DNA of 64,000 nt from Nodosilinea sp. LEGE 06152 (GTDB lineage: Bacteria; Cyanobacteriota; Cyanobacteriia; Phormidesmidales; Phormidesmidaceae). The DNA is taken from positions 135,553 through 199,552 of the forward strand of contig NZ_JADEWR010000002.1 in the NCBI RefSeq assembly GCF_015207525.1, written 5' to 3'. Shown here piece by piece: positions 9,496 through 17,779 of the stretch (its first letter is position 1; every line of letters starts with the position of its first letter). The notes under the pieces were generated by a model. That model saw only the letters and a program-made list of their open reading frames with translations, had not been told where the DNA came from and did no database searches. The position numbers and the translations under genes are program-made.

Positions 9496-10407
9496 ATGCC
9501 TAACCGATGGCCAGATCTAGCTTTCGACGATTGGCAGGACACCTGCACCACGCTGCACCTGTGGACTCAGATCGTGGGTAAAATTCGCCTGGTGCAAACG
9601 CCCTGGATCAATCACTCCTGGCACGTGCCGCTCTACCTGAGCGCGTGGGGGCTAACCACCGGCCCCATTCCCCACCGTGACCAGATCTTTCAAATTGACT
9701 TCGATTTTATCGACCAGCAGCTGCGCATTGCCACCAGCGAGGGCAACCTGCGCACCGTCGAACTGCGCCCCCGGTCGGTGGCAGACTTTTATCGGGCGGT
9801 GATGGCCGCCCTCGCCGAGCTGGGTCTGGGCGTCAAGATCAATACCAAACCCAACGAAATCCCTGACCCCATTCCCTTTGAGCAGGATGAAACCCACGGG
9901 GCCTACGATGCCGAGGCGGCCCAGCGATTTTGGCGGGTGCTCTTGCAGAGCGATCGCATTTTTCGCGAGTTTCGATCGCACTTCAGCGGCAAGGTTAGCC
10001 CGGTGCATTTCTTTTGGGGCAGCTTTGACTTGGCAGTGACGCGGTTTTCGGGGCGATCGGCCCCTGAGCATCCCGGCGGTGTGCCCAACCTGCCCGACGA
10101 TGTCGCCAGAGAGGCCTACTGCCAGGAGGTGAGCAGCGCCGGGTTTTGGCCAGGCACAGGGCTGGGCTATCCGGCTTTTTATTCCTACGCCTACCCGGTG
10201 CCGGAGGGATTTAAAGACGAACCCGTGCAGCCCGAAGCCGCCTTTTTCCACGACGGCCTGGGCGAGTTTGTGCTGCCCTACGACGCCGTGCGCCAGGCCG
10301 ACGACCCCGATCAGGCGCTGCTGAGCTTTCTGCACAGCACCTACGAGGCCGCGGCAAAACGGGCCCAGTGGGACACCGCCGCCCTGCGCCAAACCTGGTT
10401 CAAGTAA
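9496..10407 (+). CDS. DUF5996 family protein
   Basis: A 303-aa soluble protein with no signal peptide. The ATG at 9496 gives MPNRWPDLAFDDWQDTC; the WPxLxxxxWxxTxxTLHxWTQIVGK opening is characteristic of the DUF5996 family, as are HSWHVPLY, DFIDQQL, GKVSPVHFFWGSFDLA and ASAGFWPG-type segments. In-frame codons upstream to 9388 do not look protein-like. The function of the family is unknown; the conserved His/Trp-rich motifs could form a catalytic pocket, but that is speculation. It sits alone between the kinase promoter region and a convergent small gene. Confidence 0.85.
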   Translation: MPNRWPDLAFDDWQDTCTTLHLWTQIVGKIRLVQTPWINHSWHVPLYLSAWGLTTGPIPHRDQIFQIDFDFIDQQLRIATSEGNLRTVELRPRSVADFYRAVMAALAELGLGVKINTKPNEIPDPIPFEQDETHGAYDAEAAQRFWRVLLQSDRIFREFRSHFSGKVSPVHFFWGSFDLAVTRFSGRSAPEHPGGVPNLPDDVAREAYCQEVSSAGFWPGTGLGYPAFYSYAYPVPEGFKDEPVQPEAAFFHDGLGEFVLPYDAVRQADDPDQALLSFLHSTYEAAAKRAQWDTAALRQTWFK

Positions 10408-10428
10408 TTGATTTGGGAGGGCTGCAAC

Positions 10429-10454
10429 AAAAAACCTCGCTGGCGACAGCGAGG
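10429..10454 (-). terminator. Rho-independent terminator of the DUF4278 gene
   Basis: On the minus strand an 8-bp perfect stem (CCTCGCTG/CAGCGAGG, 4-nt loop, 10435-10454) is followed by a run of T (10429-10434). It lies about 40 bp beyond the stop of the 58-aa gene and just after the convergent DUF5996 stop. Confidence 0.85.
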
Positions 10455-10496
10455 CAGGAGGAAACACTGAGGTTGTCTGAGCGGAAAGGTTGGACT

Positions 10497-10673
10497 CTAC
10501 CGGACGTAGCGAGTGCCGCGATAGGTCAAGGTGGCGGGCTGCTGGCGCTGGGCCACATCAAACTGCCTGCGGACGTAGGGCCGACCGAGGAAGGTGGCGG
10601 TTTCGTCGCTGGGGGCAGAGGCGATCGCAGGGGCAGAGGTTTCGTAGGGTTGGCCGCGATAGGTAAGCTGCAT
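10497..10673 (-). CDS. DUF4278 domain small protein
   Basis: A 58-aa protein starting MQLTYRGQPYE and ending in TLTYRGTRYVR. The paired YRG motifs, one at each end, are the hallmark of the cyanobacterial DUF4278 family; members are basic, soluble and of unknown function. The frame is complete, with ATG at 10673, TAG at 10497 and a strong terminator close behind, which supports a real transcription unit. A purine-rich AGGAGC lies just upstream of the ATG as ribosome-binding site. The gene is short enough to be missed by length cut-offs. Confidence 0.85.
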   Translation of the reverse strand: MQLTYRGQPYETSAPAIASAPSDETATFLGRPYVRRQFDVAQRQQPATLTYRGTRYVR

Positions 10674-10840
10674 GGCTGTGGCTCCTGGTAGGGGGTGGTT
10701 TGGCTGACAACATTACTATCCCCCGTCTGCTTGCTTCGGCGGGTGACGGCGGTAGGGGCTGGGCAGTGATAGTTTGAGGCGGCGGATGTGATGCGATCGG
10801 GCCCTGGCGCTGACGGAGATCACGAGGACAGCCACAGCCG

Positions 10841-10937
10841 TTCCCTGAGCGGGGTTGTTCCCTTCGACTCCGCTCAGGGAACAACCCCGCTCAGGGAACA
10901 ACCCCGCTCAGGGAACAACTCGCTCAGGGAACAACTC
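10841..10937. repeat. 17-bp tandem repeat with inverted copy, upstream of the ABC exporter gene
   Basis: Four head-to-tail units with core CGCTCAGGGAACAAC start at 10871, 10888, 10905 and 10921. A reverse-complement copy at 10841-10862 pairs perfectly with 10878-10899, so the region can fold as a hairpin. The segment CTTCGACTCCGCTCAGGG links it to the repeats at 40917 and 49641. The array ends only 8 bp before the ATG at 10946. Confidence 0.9.
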
Positions 10938-10945
10938 CGCTTAGA

Positions 10946-12757
10946 ATGATGCAGACGCTGGAGGAGCAGGCGATTGTGCAGTCTCATCAAGACAATCAAG
11001 ACAGGTCGTCTCTCAGTCACCTACAGCGGGTGTTGGGCAGTCTCAAGCGTTACCCCTGGCTGACGCTGGGGGCTTTGGTCAGCGCGCTACTGCTGGTGGC
11101 GGCCTACGCGGTAACGCCGCAGCTGTTTCGCTGGGCCATCGACCAGGGCATTGCCCAAAACAACCTGACGGTGGTGCTGCAGAGCGGGGCGGCGCTGGTG
11201 GCGGCAGCCCTGGCCCGAGGGCTGTTTAACTTTGGTCAGAGCTTCTGCGCCGAGGCCATGTCGCAGAGCGTAGTCTACGACCTGCGCAACCGCATTTTTA
11301 GCAAGATTCAAATTCTCAGCTTTAGCTACCACGACCAGTCTCAGACTTCGCAGCTGCTCACCCGCGTCACCAGCGATATTGAGCAAGTTCGCACCTTTTT
11401 AAGTACCAGCCTGGTGCAGGTGATTAGCGGCGTGGTGACGCTGGTGGCGATCGCCACCATTCTGCTGGTGATGAACTGGCGGCTGGCGCTGATTAGCCTG
11501 ACAGTGGTGCCCCTGGCGGGGTGGCTGATGGCGCGATTCTTTAGCCAAAACAACCTGCTGTTTCGCCAGGTGCAGGAGCAGCTCAGCGACCTGAATGGCG
11601 TACTGCAGGAAAATTTGCTGGGGGTGCGGGTGGTCAAAGCCTTTGTGCGGGAGGAGGTGGAGCGCGATCGCTACACCCAGCTCAACAACGGCTTAATTGC
11701 CGCCAACATGAAAACCATTGTGGCGATTCGCAACACATTTCCGTTTATCTTTTTGGTCAGCAACCTGGTGATCGTGGCGGTGGTGGGCTACGGCGGCGCA
11801 GCGGTGATCGGCGATCGCTTTTCAGTTGGCGAGCTGGTGGCGTTTAATGCCTACCTGCTGCTGATTTTGCAGCCAATTTTGCTGATTGGCTTTGCCGCTC
11901 CGGCGATCGCCCAGGCGGCCTCCTCCGCCGAGCGGGTCTACGAAGTGATCGATGCCGCCATCGAAATTCGCGATCGCCCCCGCGCCATCCCCTTCACCAC
12001 CTGCGGCGGCAGAATTACCTTTGAAAATGTCTCGTTTCGCTACCCCGGTGCCACCAGTCCGACTCTGTGCGACATCTCCTTTGAAACCAAACCCAACGAG
12101 CTAGTCGCCATTTTGGGCATGACCGGCTCGGGCAAAAGCACCGTCACCAACCTGATTCCCCGCTTTTACGATGTCACCGCTGGGGCGGTGCGCATCGATG
12201 GCCGCGACGTGCGCGACTTTACGCTAGAGAGCCTGCGATCGCGTATCAGCACCGTTTTTCAAGAAACCACCCTGTTTTCGGGCACCATTTTCTCCAACAT
12301 CACCTACGCCAAACCCGAGGCTACCCTGCAGGAGGTGATCGAAGTGGCCAAGGCCGCCCAAATTCACGATTTTGTGGCCAGTTTACCCGACGGCTACGAC
12401 ACCATCGTTGGCGAGCGCGGGGTAGGGCTGTCGGGGGGGCAAAAGCAGCGAGTTGCGATCGCCCGCACCCTGCTGACCGATTACAACATTTTGATACTCG
12501 ACGATAGCACCAGCGCCGTCGATGCCCAAACCGCCGCCCAAATTCAGGCCGCCCTCGACGACCTGATGCGCCGCCGCACCTGCACCGCCTTTGTGGTCGC
12601 CCAGCGGATCAGCACCGTGCGCACCGCCGATCGCATTCTGCTGATGGATAAAGGCCGTCTGGTCGCCCAGGGCACCCACGACCACCTGATGGCCACTAGC
12701 CCCCTCTACGGCGTGATTTTAGAATCCCAGGTCGGCGCTACTCCAGTTCTCACCTAA
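10946..12757 (+). CDS. ABC exporter half-transporter with degenerate nucleotide site
   Basis: A 603-aa fusion of six-helix membrane domain (about 30-335) and ATP-binding domain (360-600). Walker A is GMTGSGKST and the signature LSGGQ is intact. The Walker B region reads ILILDDSTSAVD, with Asp for the catalytic Glu, and the switch region reads VAQRIS, with Gln for the H-loop His. These changes mark the degenerate-site subunit of heterodimeric exporters, and the canonical partner lies at 13627. Start choice is open: no ribosome-binding site precedes the ATG at 10946 because the repeat array intrudes, whereas GGAGGAG at 10960-10966 precedes an in-frame GTG at 10976. Substrate unknown (drug, lipid or peptide export are all possible). 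Confidence 0.9.
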   Translation: MMQTLEEQAIVQSHQDNQDRSSLSHLQRVLGSLKRYPWLTLGALVSALLLVAAYAVTPQLFRWAIDQGIAQNNLTVVLQSGAALVAAALARGLFNFGQSFCAEAMSQSVVYDLRNRIFSKIQILSFSYHDQSQTSQLLTRVTSDIEQVRTFLSTSLVQVISGVVTLVAIATILLVMNWRLALISLTVVPLAGWLMARFFSQNNLLFRQVQEQLSDLNGVLQENLLGVRVVKAFVREEVERDRYTQLNNGLIAANMKTIVAIRNTFPFIFLVSNLVIVAVVGYGGAAVIGDRFSVGELVAFNAYLLLILQPILLIGFAAPAIAQAASSAERVYEVIDAAIEIRDRPRAIPFTTCGGRITFENVSFRYPGATSPTLCDISFETKPNELVAILGMTGSGKSTVTNLIPRFYDVTAGAVRIDGRDVRDFTLESLRSRISTVFQETTLFSGTIFSNITYAKPEATLQEVIEVAKAAQIHDFVASLPDGYDTIVGERGVGLSGGQKQRVAIARTLLTDYNILILDDSTSAVDAQTAAQIQAALDDLMRRRTCTAFVVAQRISTVRTADRILLMDKGRLVAQGTHDHLMATSPLYGVILESQVGATPVLT

Positions 12758-12855
12758 ACTTGCCTGAATAGTCAACCCAGCAGATTTCTAGTGCCTCCCA
12801 TTCCTGGCTCTACAATTGGAGGGCGTGATTTCCTCAATTGCCACAATCACCAGTA

Positions 12856-13272
12856 ATGCCAGCCAGAGACCTCTTTCACGATGCCGTCCGTATAGCCCTG
12901 GAGAAAGACGGTTGGGTGATTACAGCTGACCCGCTTGTCTTAACCATAGGCTTACGCTCTGTATTTGTTAATTTGGGTGCAGAAAAACTTATTGCGGCTG
13001 AGCGTGGCTCAGAGAAAATTGCCGTAGAAATTAAAAGCTTTTTGGGGCCTTCGCCGATCAGTGATTTAGAAGTTGCTTGGGGCCAGTTTTTCCTCTATGC
13101 CAGAACGCTACAGCGGCAAGAGCCCGATCGAATGCTGTACCTTGCGGTCAATGAGACTGTATTTCAAACCGTATTTGCAGAAGAAGCTGGGTTACTCTTG
13201 CTAGCGGAGCCTGGTTTTCATCTGCTTGTATTTGATCCAATCACTGAGGAGATCATTCAATGGAAACCTTAG
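12856..13272 (+). CDS. xisH: XisH family protein
   Basis: A 138-aa protein starting MPARDLFHDAVRIALEKDGW, the usual XisH opening. The segment AVEIKSF with nearby acidic residues fits the PD-(D/E)xK nuclease-like fold assigned to XisH. In heterocystous Anabaena XisH and XisI are needed for excision of the fdxN element, but they are widespread in cyanobacteria without that element, where their role is unknown. The ATG at 12856 is preferred over an upstream TTG at 12838. It overlaps xisI by 13 bp, and the pair sits in the same orientation between the two halves of an ABC exporter. Confidence 0.92.
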   Translation: MPARDLFHDAVRIALEKDGWVITADPLVLTIGLRSVFVNLGAEKLIAAERGSEKIAVEIKSFLGPSPISDLEVAWGQFFLYARTLQRQEPDRMLYLAVNETVFQTVFAEEAGLLLLAEPGFHLLVFDPITEEIIQWKP

Positions 13273-13595
13273 ATCAATGGCGCACAACTCTAGAAGAAAC
13301 TCTCCAGTACTACGCCGAGCTTTCTTGTGCTAAAGGCAATGTTGAGACCTACGTTATGGTCAGCCGCGACGGCAACCATTTTCTTTTAATGCACGAAGGC
13401 TGGCAGGGCAATAGGCGCATTCATGGCATCGTTGTACATGCTGAAATTCGCGATGGCAAAATCTGGATTCACTACGATGGCATCGAAGGCAGTATTACAG
13501 AAGAGCTTGTCACCGCTGGTGTGCCCAAAGAACGCATTGTGCTGGCGTTTCACCCCCCCTACGTTCGAGAGCATACGGGCTATGCGGTTGCATAG
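13260..13595 (+). CDS. xisI: XisI family protein
   Basis: A 111-aa partner of XisH. Family features are the N-terminal helix METLDQWRTTLEETLQYYAE, the GNVETYVMVSRDGNHFLLM strand pair, RIHGIVVHAEIRDGKIWI, and a C-terminal VLAFHPPYVREHTGYA. The start codon lies inside the end of xisH, so translation is probably coupled. The next gene, the second exporter half, starts 31 bp downstream. A toxin-antitoxin-like or nuclease/regulator relationship with XisH is possible but unproven. Confidence 0.92.
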   Translation: METLDQWRTTLEETLQYYAELSCAKGNVETYVMVSRDGNHFLLMHEGWQGNRRIHGIVVHAEIRDGKIWIHYDGIEGSITEELVTAGVPKERIVLAFHPPYVREHTGYAVA

Positions 13596-13626
13596 GTCTA
13601 GAACTGCCAGTGAGGAATGACTACCG

Positions 13627-15399
13627 ATGACTCTTGCTACAGCTGCCCAGTCCCCAGCGGACGCTAAACCCAAGCTTTCGACGGTGGGGCGTTTTTTGCA
13701 GTATTTTGCGCCCTACCGCCAGGAGCTGCCTCTGGCGCTGCTGCTGGTGGCGATTGGGGCTACTACTCAGGCGATCGGGCCGCTGCTGATTGGCTGGGCG
13801 ATCGACAACCTGATTTTGCAGGGCAACCTGGCGGGGCTGCTGTGGATGCTGGCGGCACTGACGGTAATTTACATCGTTGGCGTGTGGGCCATTCGGGGCC
13901 AGATCTGGCGCATGGGGGGCATTGTGCAGAAGCTGCTGGGGCAGCTGCGGCAGGATATTTTTGACAAAATTCAGAGCCTCCCGGTGAGCTTTTTCGATCG
14001 CAGCGAAGCGGGCGACCTGATGAGCCGCCTACTCAACGACGTAAACACGGTGAACCAGGCCTTTGGCCTGACGATTCCCCAGGTGCTGGGTCAGACCTTC
14101 AGCTTGGTGGGCATCATCATCGCGATGCTGTCGATCAATTTGCAGCTGGGGCTGCTGAGTAACCTGGTGGTGCCGCTGATGATTTTTACCACCGGGTTTT
14201 TCTCCCGCTGGGCCAGGGGGCGGTTTCGCGTCACCCGACAGACCATCGGCGACCTGTCGGCCAAGCTCGAAGAAGACATCGGCAGCGTGAAAGAGGCCCA
14301 GGCCTTTAACCGCACCCAGCTCAACATTGAAGAGTTTGACAGCCTCAACGCCGCCAACCGCAGGGCCAACGTGCAGGCGGTGGCGGTAACGGCGGCGTTT
14401 TTGCCCTCCATCGACTTTCTCAATACCCTGGCCACGGCGGGGGTGATGGCCTACGGCGGCTACCTGGCGGTAACCGGGGTGATGACGGTGGGCACGGTGA
14501 CGGCGTTTTTGCTCTACGTGCAGCAGTTCTTTCGCCCGATTCAGATTCTCAGCCAGTTTTATACCCAAGCCCAGTCGGCCCTGGCGGGGCTCGATCGCAT
14601 TTTTCTGCTGCTAGATGAACCCGCGACCCTGCAAGACGCGCCTAACGCTACTGAGATGCCGCCCATTGACGGGGAGGTGCGGTTTGAGGCGGTGGGGTTT
14701 GGCTACACCCCCAACCAGCGGGTGCTAAAGGGGGTAAACCTCTGTGCTCAGCCGGGGCAGATGGTCGCCCTGGTGGGGCCAACCGGAGCGGGCAAAAGCA
14801 CGATCATCAACCTAATTATGCGGTTTTACGATGTGTCGGAGGGGGCCGTCAAGATCGACGGCATTGATGTGCGCGATGTCACCCAGGCCAGCCTGCGCCG
14901 CCAGATTGGCATTGTGCTGCAAGATAATCTGCTCTTTAGCGGCACCGTGGCCGAAAACATTGCCTTTGGCGCACCCCACGCCACCCAGGCTGACATTGAG
15001 GCGGCGGCCCAGGCGGCGAACGTACACGAGTTCGTGCGATCGCTGCCCCAGGGCTACAGCACCCGCCTGGGCGAACGGGGCGCGCCGCTGAGCCAGGGCC
15101 AGCGCCAGCTGGTGAGCATTGCTCGCGCGGTGCTGATTGACCCGCGCATTTTGGTGCTCGATGAGGCCACCAGCAGCATCGATACCCGCACGGAGGGGCT
15201 GGTGCAGGATGCGATCGCAACCTTGCTAAAGAACCGCACCAGCTTTGTAATTGCCCACCGGCTCAGCACCGTCACCCAGGCCGATCAGGTGCTGGTGATT
15301 CAGCAGGGCGAAATTGTCGAGCAGGGCACCCACGCTGAGCTAATGGCCTACGAAGGCATCTACGCCAATCTCTATGGTCTGCAGTTGGGTGCTGATTGA
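13627..15399 (+). CDS. ABC exporter half-transporter with canonical catalytic residues
   Basis: A 590-aa fusion of six-helix membrane domain (about 25-330) and nucleotide-binding domain (345-585). Walker A GPTGAGKST, Walker B ILVLDEATSSID with the catalytic Glu, and the H-loop IAHRLSTV are complete, while the signature reads LSQGQ. This complements the upstream half: the degenerate site would form from that subunit's altered Walker B and this subunit's variant signature, and the active site from this subunit's Walker motifs and the other's LSGGQ. The two proteins therefore very likely form a heterodimeric exporter. The substrate cannot be read from the sequence. Confidence 0.93.
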   Translation: MTLATAAQSPADAKPKLSTVGRFLQYFAPYRQELPLALLLVAIGATTQAIGPLLIGWAIDNLILQGNLAGLLWMLAALTVIYIVGVWAIRGQIWRMGGIVQKLLGQLRQDIFDKIQSLPVSFFDRSEAGDLMSRLLNDVNTVNQAFGLTIPQVLGQTFSLVGIIIAMLSINLQLGLLSNLVVPLMIFTTGFFSRWARGRFRVTRQTIGDLSAKLEEDIGSVKEAQAFNRTQLNIEEFDSLNAANRRANVQAVAVTAAFLPSIDFLNTLATAGVMAYGGYLAVTGVMTVGTVTAFLLYVQQFFRPIQILSQFYTQAQSALAGLDRIFLLLDEPATLQDAPNATEMPPIDGEVRFEAVGFGYTPNQRVLKGVNLCAQPGQMVALVGPTGAGKSTIINLIMRFYDVSEGAVKIDGIDVRDVTQASLRRQIGIVLQDNLLFSGTVAENIAFGAPHATQADIEAAAQAANVHEFVRSLPQGYSTRLGERGAPLSQGQRQLVSIARAVLIDPRILVLDEATSSIDTRTEGLVQDAIATLLKNRTSFVIAHRLSTVTQADQVLVIQQGEIVEQGTHAELMAYEGIYANLYGLQLGAD

Positions 15400-15728
15400 A
15401 GCCGGCGCTGAATCACTCAGGGCGTTGCTGAATTGAGGCAAAAATTTAGGCAGAGGCAAACGGTTGTTTATTCCCTCGGAGAGACATTGACTTTTTGACT
15501 CATATTGCAAACGTCCACGAATGAGGAAGGTTCAGCGTAGGGGCACTGCAGTGCAGTGCTCCTACCGAAGGGTTCCGCCCCTTGAAAGTGTCCTAACTCA
15601 ATCGACTGCGGCCGTATCTGTGTACAGCAATTTCCAATTCAGCAGCGCAAAAAAAAGGACTGCCTCCGTGGAGACAATCCCTCTAGTGAGTGAAGCTAGT
15701 TAAGCGAGTTTTTCACCCGACGTTAAGC
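15400..15728. other. Intergenic region between exporter and carotenoid protein gene
   Basis: This 329-bp convergent region holds the carotenoid protein terminator at 15649-15680. The rest has no coding frame or RNA gene that I recognise. Confidence 0.5.
15649..15680 (-). terminator. Rho-independent terminator of the helical carotenoid protein gene
   Basis: On the minus strand an 11-bp stem with two G-U pairs (GGATTGTCTCC/GGAGGCAGTCC, loop AC) is followed by eight T (15649-15656). It lies about 50 bp past the stop codon of the upstream gene. Confidence 0.85.
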
Positions 15729-16217
15729 CTATACGCCAGAACCGCTGGCGGGCTCGCTGCCCATGCCTTCGGCGGCACTGCGCAGAATGGTGATTTGCTC
15801 TTCAAAGCCCATGGTTTTGAGGGCGGCCAGCAGGTCTTTGCCCTGGTCGGAGAATTCGTAATCGTCGGGCATGGGGATAATTTCGCCGCTGGTCATGCCC
15901 TGGGCCAGAAAGTACCAGAAGGCCAGCTTGGTGTTGGCGGCCAGAGAGCCATACTCCCGGCTGATTTGGTTGGAGTGGTCTTTGCGGGCGATCGCGCGCA
16001 TGGTCTCGAGCTGCTGCTGCTGTTCTTGCTCCTTGACCTGGTTGTAGAGGCCGGTAGCAATTTCTGGGGAGGCCGAGCCAGGCGCAGCCGGGGTAACTGA
16101 GTCGCCCATCTGCTCATAGACGAACCACAACAGCGCTAGCTGATCGTCTACATCTAAGCGTTGAAAAACGGATATGGCTTGGTCAGAGTTGTTGACGGCG
16201 GCTGTGTAATTGGTCAT
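15729..16217 (-). CDS. Helical carotenoid protein (stand-alone OCP N-terminal domain homologue)
   Basis: A 162-aa all-helical protein matching only the carotenoid-binding N-terminal half of orange carotenoid protein: ISVFQRLDVDDQLALLWFVYEQMG, GLYNQVKEQEQQQQLETMR, NTKLAFWYFLAQGM and DYEFSDQGKDLLAALKTMGFEEQITILR. No NTF2-like regulatory domain follows. Such proteins bind keto-carotenoids and act as singlet-oxygen quenchers or phycobilisome quenchers depending on clade; the clade cannot be assigned here. The start at 16217 (MTNYTAAV) matches the family N-terminus, and GGATTTTT precedes it. It is monocistronic with its own terminator. Confidence 0.9.
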   Translation of the reverse strand: MTNYTAAVNNSDQAISVFQRLDVDDQLALLWFVYEQMGDSVTPAAPGSASPEIATGLYNQVKEQEQQQQLETMRAIARKDHSNQISREYGSLAANTKLAFWYFLAQGMTSGEIIPMPDDYEFSDQGKDLLAALKTMGFEEQITILRSAAEGMGSEPASGSGV

Positions 16218-16301
16218 AAAAAATCCTTTTTTACAATTGAGTAGCAATAGACGATAAGAAACACGTTTGACTATGCGTTCTGCGCCTTGACTGGCTGTGT
16301 G

Positions 16302-16313
16302 TAACTTAAGTTA
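16302..16313. promoter_or_regulatory. 12-bp perfect palindrome upstream of the carotenoid protein gene
   Basis: TAACTTAAGTTA lies 85-96 bp upstream of the carotenoid protein ATG and about 170 bp upstream of the divergent Mut7-C gene. Position and symmetry suggest an operator for a dimeric regulator; this is inference from symmetry only. Confidence 0.25.
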
Positions 16314-16483
16314 ATATTTGCAAGATCCCCTCTGTCGGGAGCAATAAACACGGCTAACCCATAGACAGGGAAAGCATCAGCCACTTGGGCATTAATCGCT
16401 TGAATTGAGTTGGTTCTGTACCGCTAAGACACGATTTTCATGGGATGGTTACGATGGTTGAGGTGCAGTACACAGGGATCTAG

Positions 16484-17218
16484 ATGCAGCGGCTAGTCTT
16501 TCGGTTCTACGCCGAGCTAAACGACTTTCTATCGCCAGAGCAAAAACAGGCGGAGTTTGCCCACTGGCTGAAGGAACCGGCCTCGATAAAAGATGCGATC
16601 GAAGCCCTGGGAGTACCGCATCCAGAAGTAGATTTGATCCTCGTCAACGGAGTATCGGTGGGGTTTGACTATTTGACCCAGCATTGCGATCGCATTGCCG
16701 TTTATCCTCTCTCCAAAGCGCTTGAGGTCGGGTTTACGTCGCTGGTGCGCCCTGCCCCCCTGCCCCAAATTAAATTTGTGCTAGATGTGCATTTGGGTAA
16801 ACTCGCTACCTACCTGCGATTGCTCGGGTTTAATGCCCTTTACCGCCGCGACTACGACGACGCAGAACTGGCCCAGATCTCCAGCCAGCAGCAGCGAATT
16901 TTGCTCACCCAGGACCGGGGGTTACTCAAGCGCAGCGTGGTTACCCACGGGTACATTGTGCGTTCTCACGTACCCGAACAGCAGGCCAAAGAGGTGTTAG
17001 ATCGGTTTCATCTACACGATGCTGTTGCGCCCCTAGAGCGGTGCCCCCGCTGCAATGGACAGCTTGTTGCCGTCGATAAAGCCGAAATTAGCGATCGCAT
17101 TCCGCCCCTAACTCGCCTCCACTACAACGAGTTTTCGCGCTGCCAAAGCTGTAGTCAAATCTACTGGAAAGGTGCCCACTACGATCGCATTCAGCAGCTC
17201 GTCGAGCGCGTCACTTGA
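16484..17218 (+). CDS. Mut7-C ubiquitin-like / Mut7-C RNase domain protein
   Basis: A 244-aa protein with two parts. Residues 1-85 form the ubiquitin-like Mut7-C-associated domain (FRFYAELNDFL, VNGVSVGFDY). Residues about 92-244 form the Mut7-C PIN-like domain: FVLDVHLGKLATYLRLLGFN, LLTQDRGLLKR with metal-binding Asp residues, and a zinc knuckle formed by CPRCNG and CQSCSQIYWKG. The PIN-like fold suggests RNase activity, by analogy to the C-terminal domain of the nematode exonuclease Mut-7; no bacterial substrate is established. It is divergent from the carotenoid protein gene and stands alone. Confidence 0.9.
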   Translation: MQRLVFRFYAELNDFLSPEQKQAEFAHWLKEPASIKDAIEALGVPHPEVDLILVNGVSVGFDYLTQHCDRIAVYPLSKALEVGFTSLVRPAPLPQIKFVLDVHLGKLATYLRLLGFNALYRRDYDDAELAQISSQQQRILLTQDRGLLKRSVVTHGYIVRSHVPEQQAKEVLDRFHLHDAVAPLERCPRCNGQLVAVDKAEISDRIPPLTRLHYNEFSRCQSCSQIYWKGAHYDRIQQLVERVT

Positions 17219-17262
17219 GCAGCGGCCACGAGCATTTAGGCAGGCAATTACTAACTATGAGT

Positions 17263-17478
17263 TTAGGGGCTAACCGTAGGAGCGACGGTTTTGGCGGGGC
17301 TGGCTTGATTGGCCAAACGCTCCAGGGCATCGGCCTGGCGCTGCAATTGCTCGGTCTGTTTGTGCATCTCGTCAATTTGGCGCGTTTGAGACAGCGCGCG
17401 ACTGGTATCGGGGGTAAAAAACTCGCAACCCGACACCAAAAAACAAACGAATAGCCCAACAATCAAAAAAATTCGCAT
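17263..17478 (-). CDS. Small lipoprotein with coiled-coil tail
   Basis: A 71-aa protein. The start at 17478 gives MRIFLIVGLFVCFLVSGCEFF, a type II signal peptide with lipobox VSGC; Cys18 would be lipidated, leaving about 53 residues. The mature part is a short Gln/Glu-rich amphipathic helix (TRQIDEMHKQTEQLQRQADALERLAN), then a Ser/Pro/Thr tail. It overlaps nothing and converges with the Mut7-C gene. The family is not recognised; an envelope-anchored oligomer is a reasonable guess. Confidence 0.7.
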   Translation of the reverse strand: MRIFLIVGLFVCFLVSGCEFFTPDTSRALSQTRQIDEMHKQTEQLQRQADALERLANQASPAKTVAPTVSP

Positions 17479-17779
17479 ACAGATTAGTTTTGCTTCAATT
17501 TGAGCTAAACCCATAGACCCAGCTGAGCGGCTATGGCGCTAAGCTCTAGGTTCAGCGTGCAGCAACTCGGCTTCGGTGAAACCTATCGTTGGGTTAGATC
17601 TGGTGAGTTTGGCCCGTCTTTGTGACCTGCCTCTAGGGGCTGTCATCAAATAGCCGCTGATGCTCCAAGAATCGGGGGTACAGCCCCTAGCCCTTTTTTG
17701 GGTCGGGCGTGGCAATGCTGATGGCATCAGGACTTTAGCCAGAATTGATGACACGCCCTGGAGCCATGGGGAGCGGGCG
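17479..17779. other. Intergenic region with an 11-bp inverted repeat followed by T tract
   Basis: CTAGGGGCTGT (17633-17643) and ACAGCCCCTAG (17680-17690) are perfect reverse complements with a 36-nt loop. They are followed by CCCTTTTTTGGG. This looks like the 3' end of a plus-strand transcript, yet the nearest upstream plus-strand gene ends more than 400 bp away, so a small RNA is possible. No protein is seen. Confidence 0.35.

Noticed and set aside
12856..13595. A DNA element excised during heterocyst development, because xisH and xisI are present
   Set aside because: No nif or fdxN genes, no XisF-type recombinase and no flanking direct repeats were seen; XisHI pairs are common outside that context.
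16218..16483. Riboswitch upstream of the Mut7-C gene
   Set aside because: The region has some G-rich and C-rich complementarity, but I could not match it to a known riboswitch consensus.
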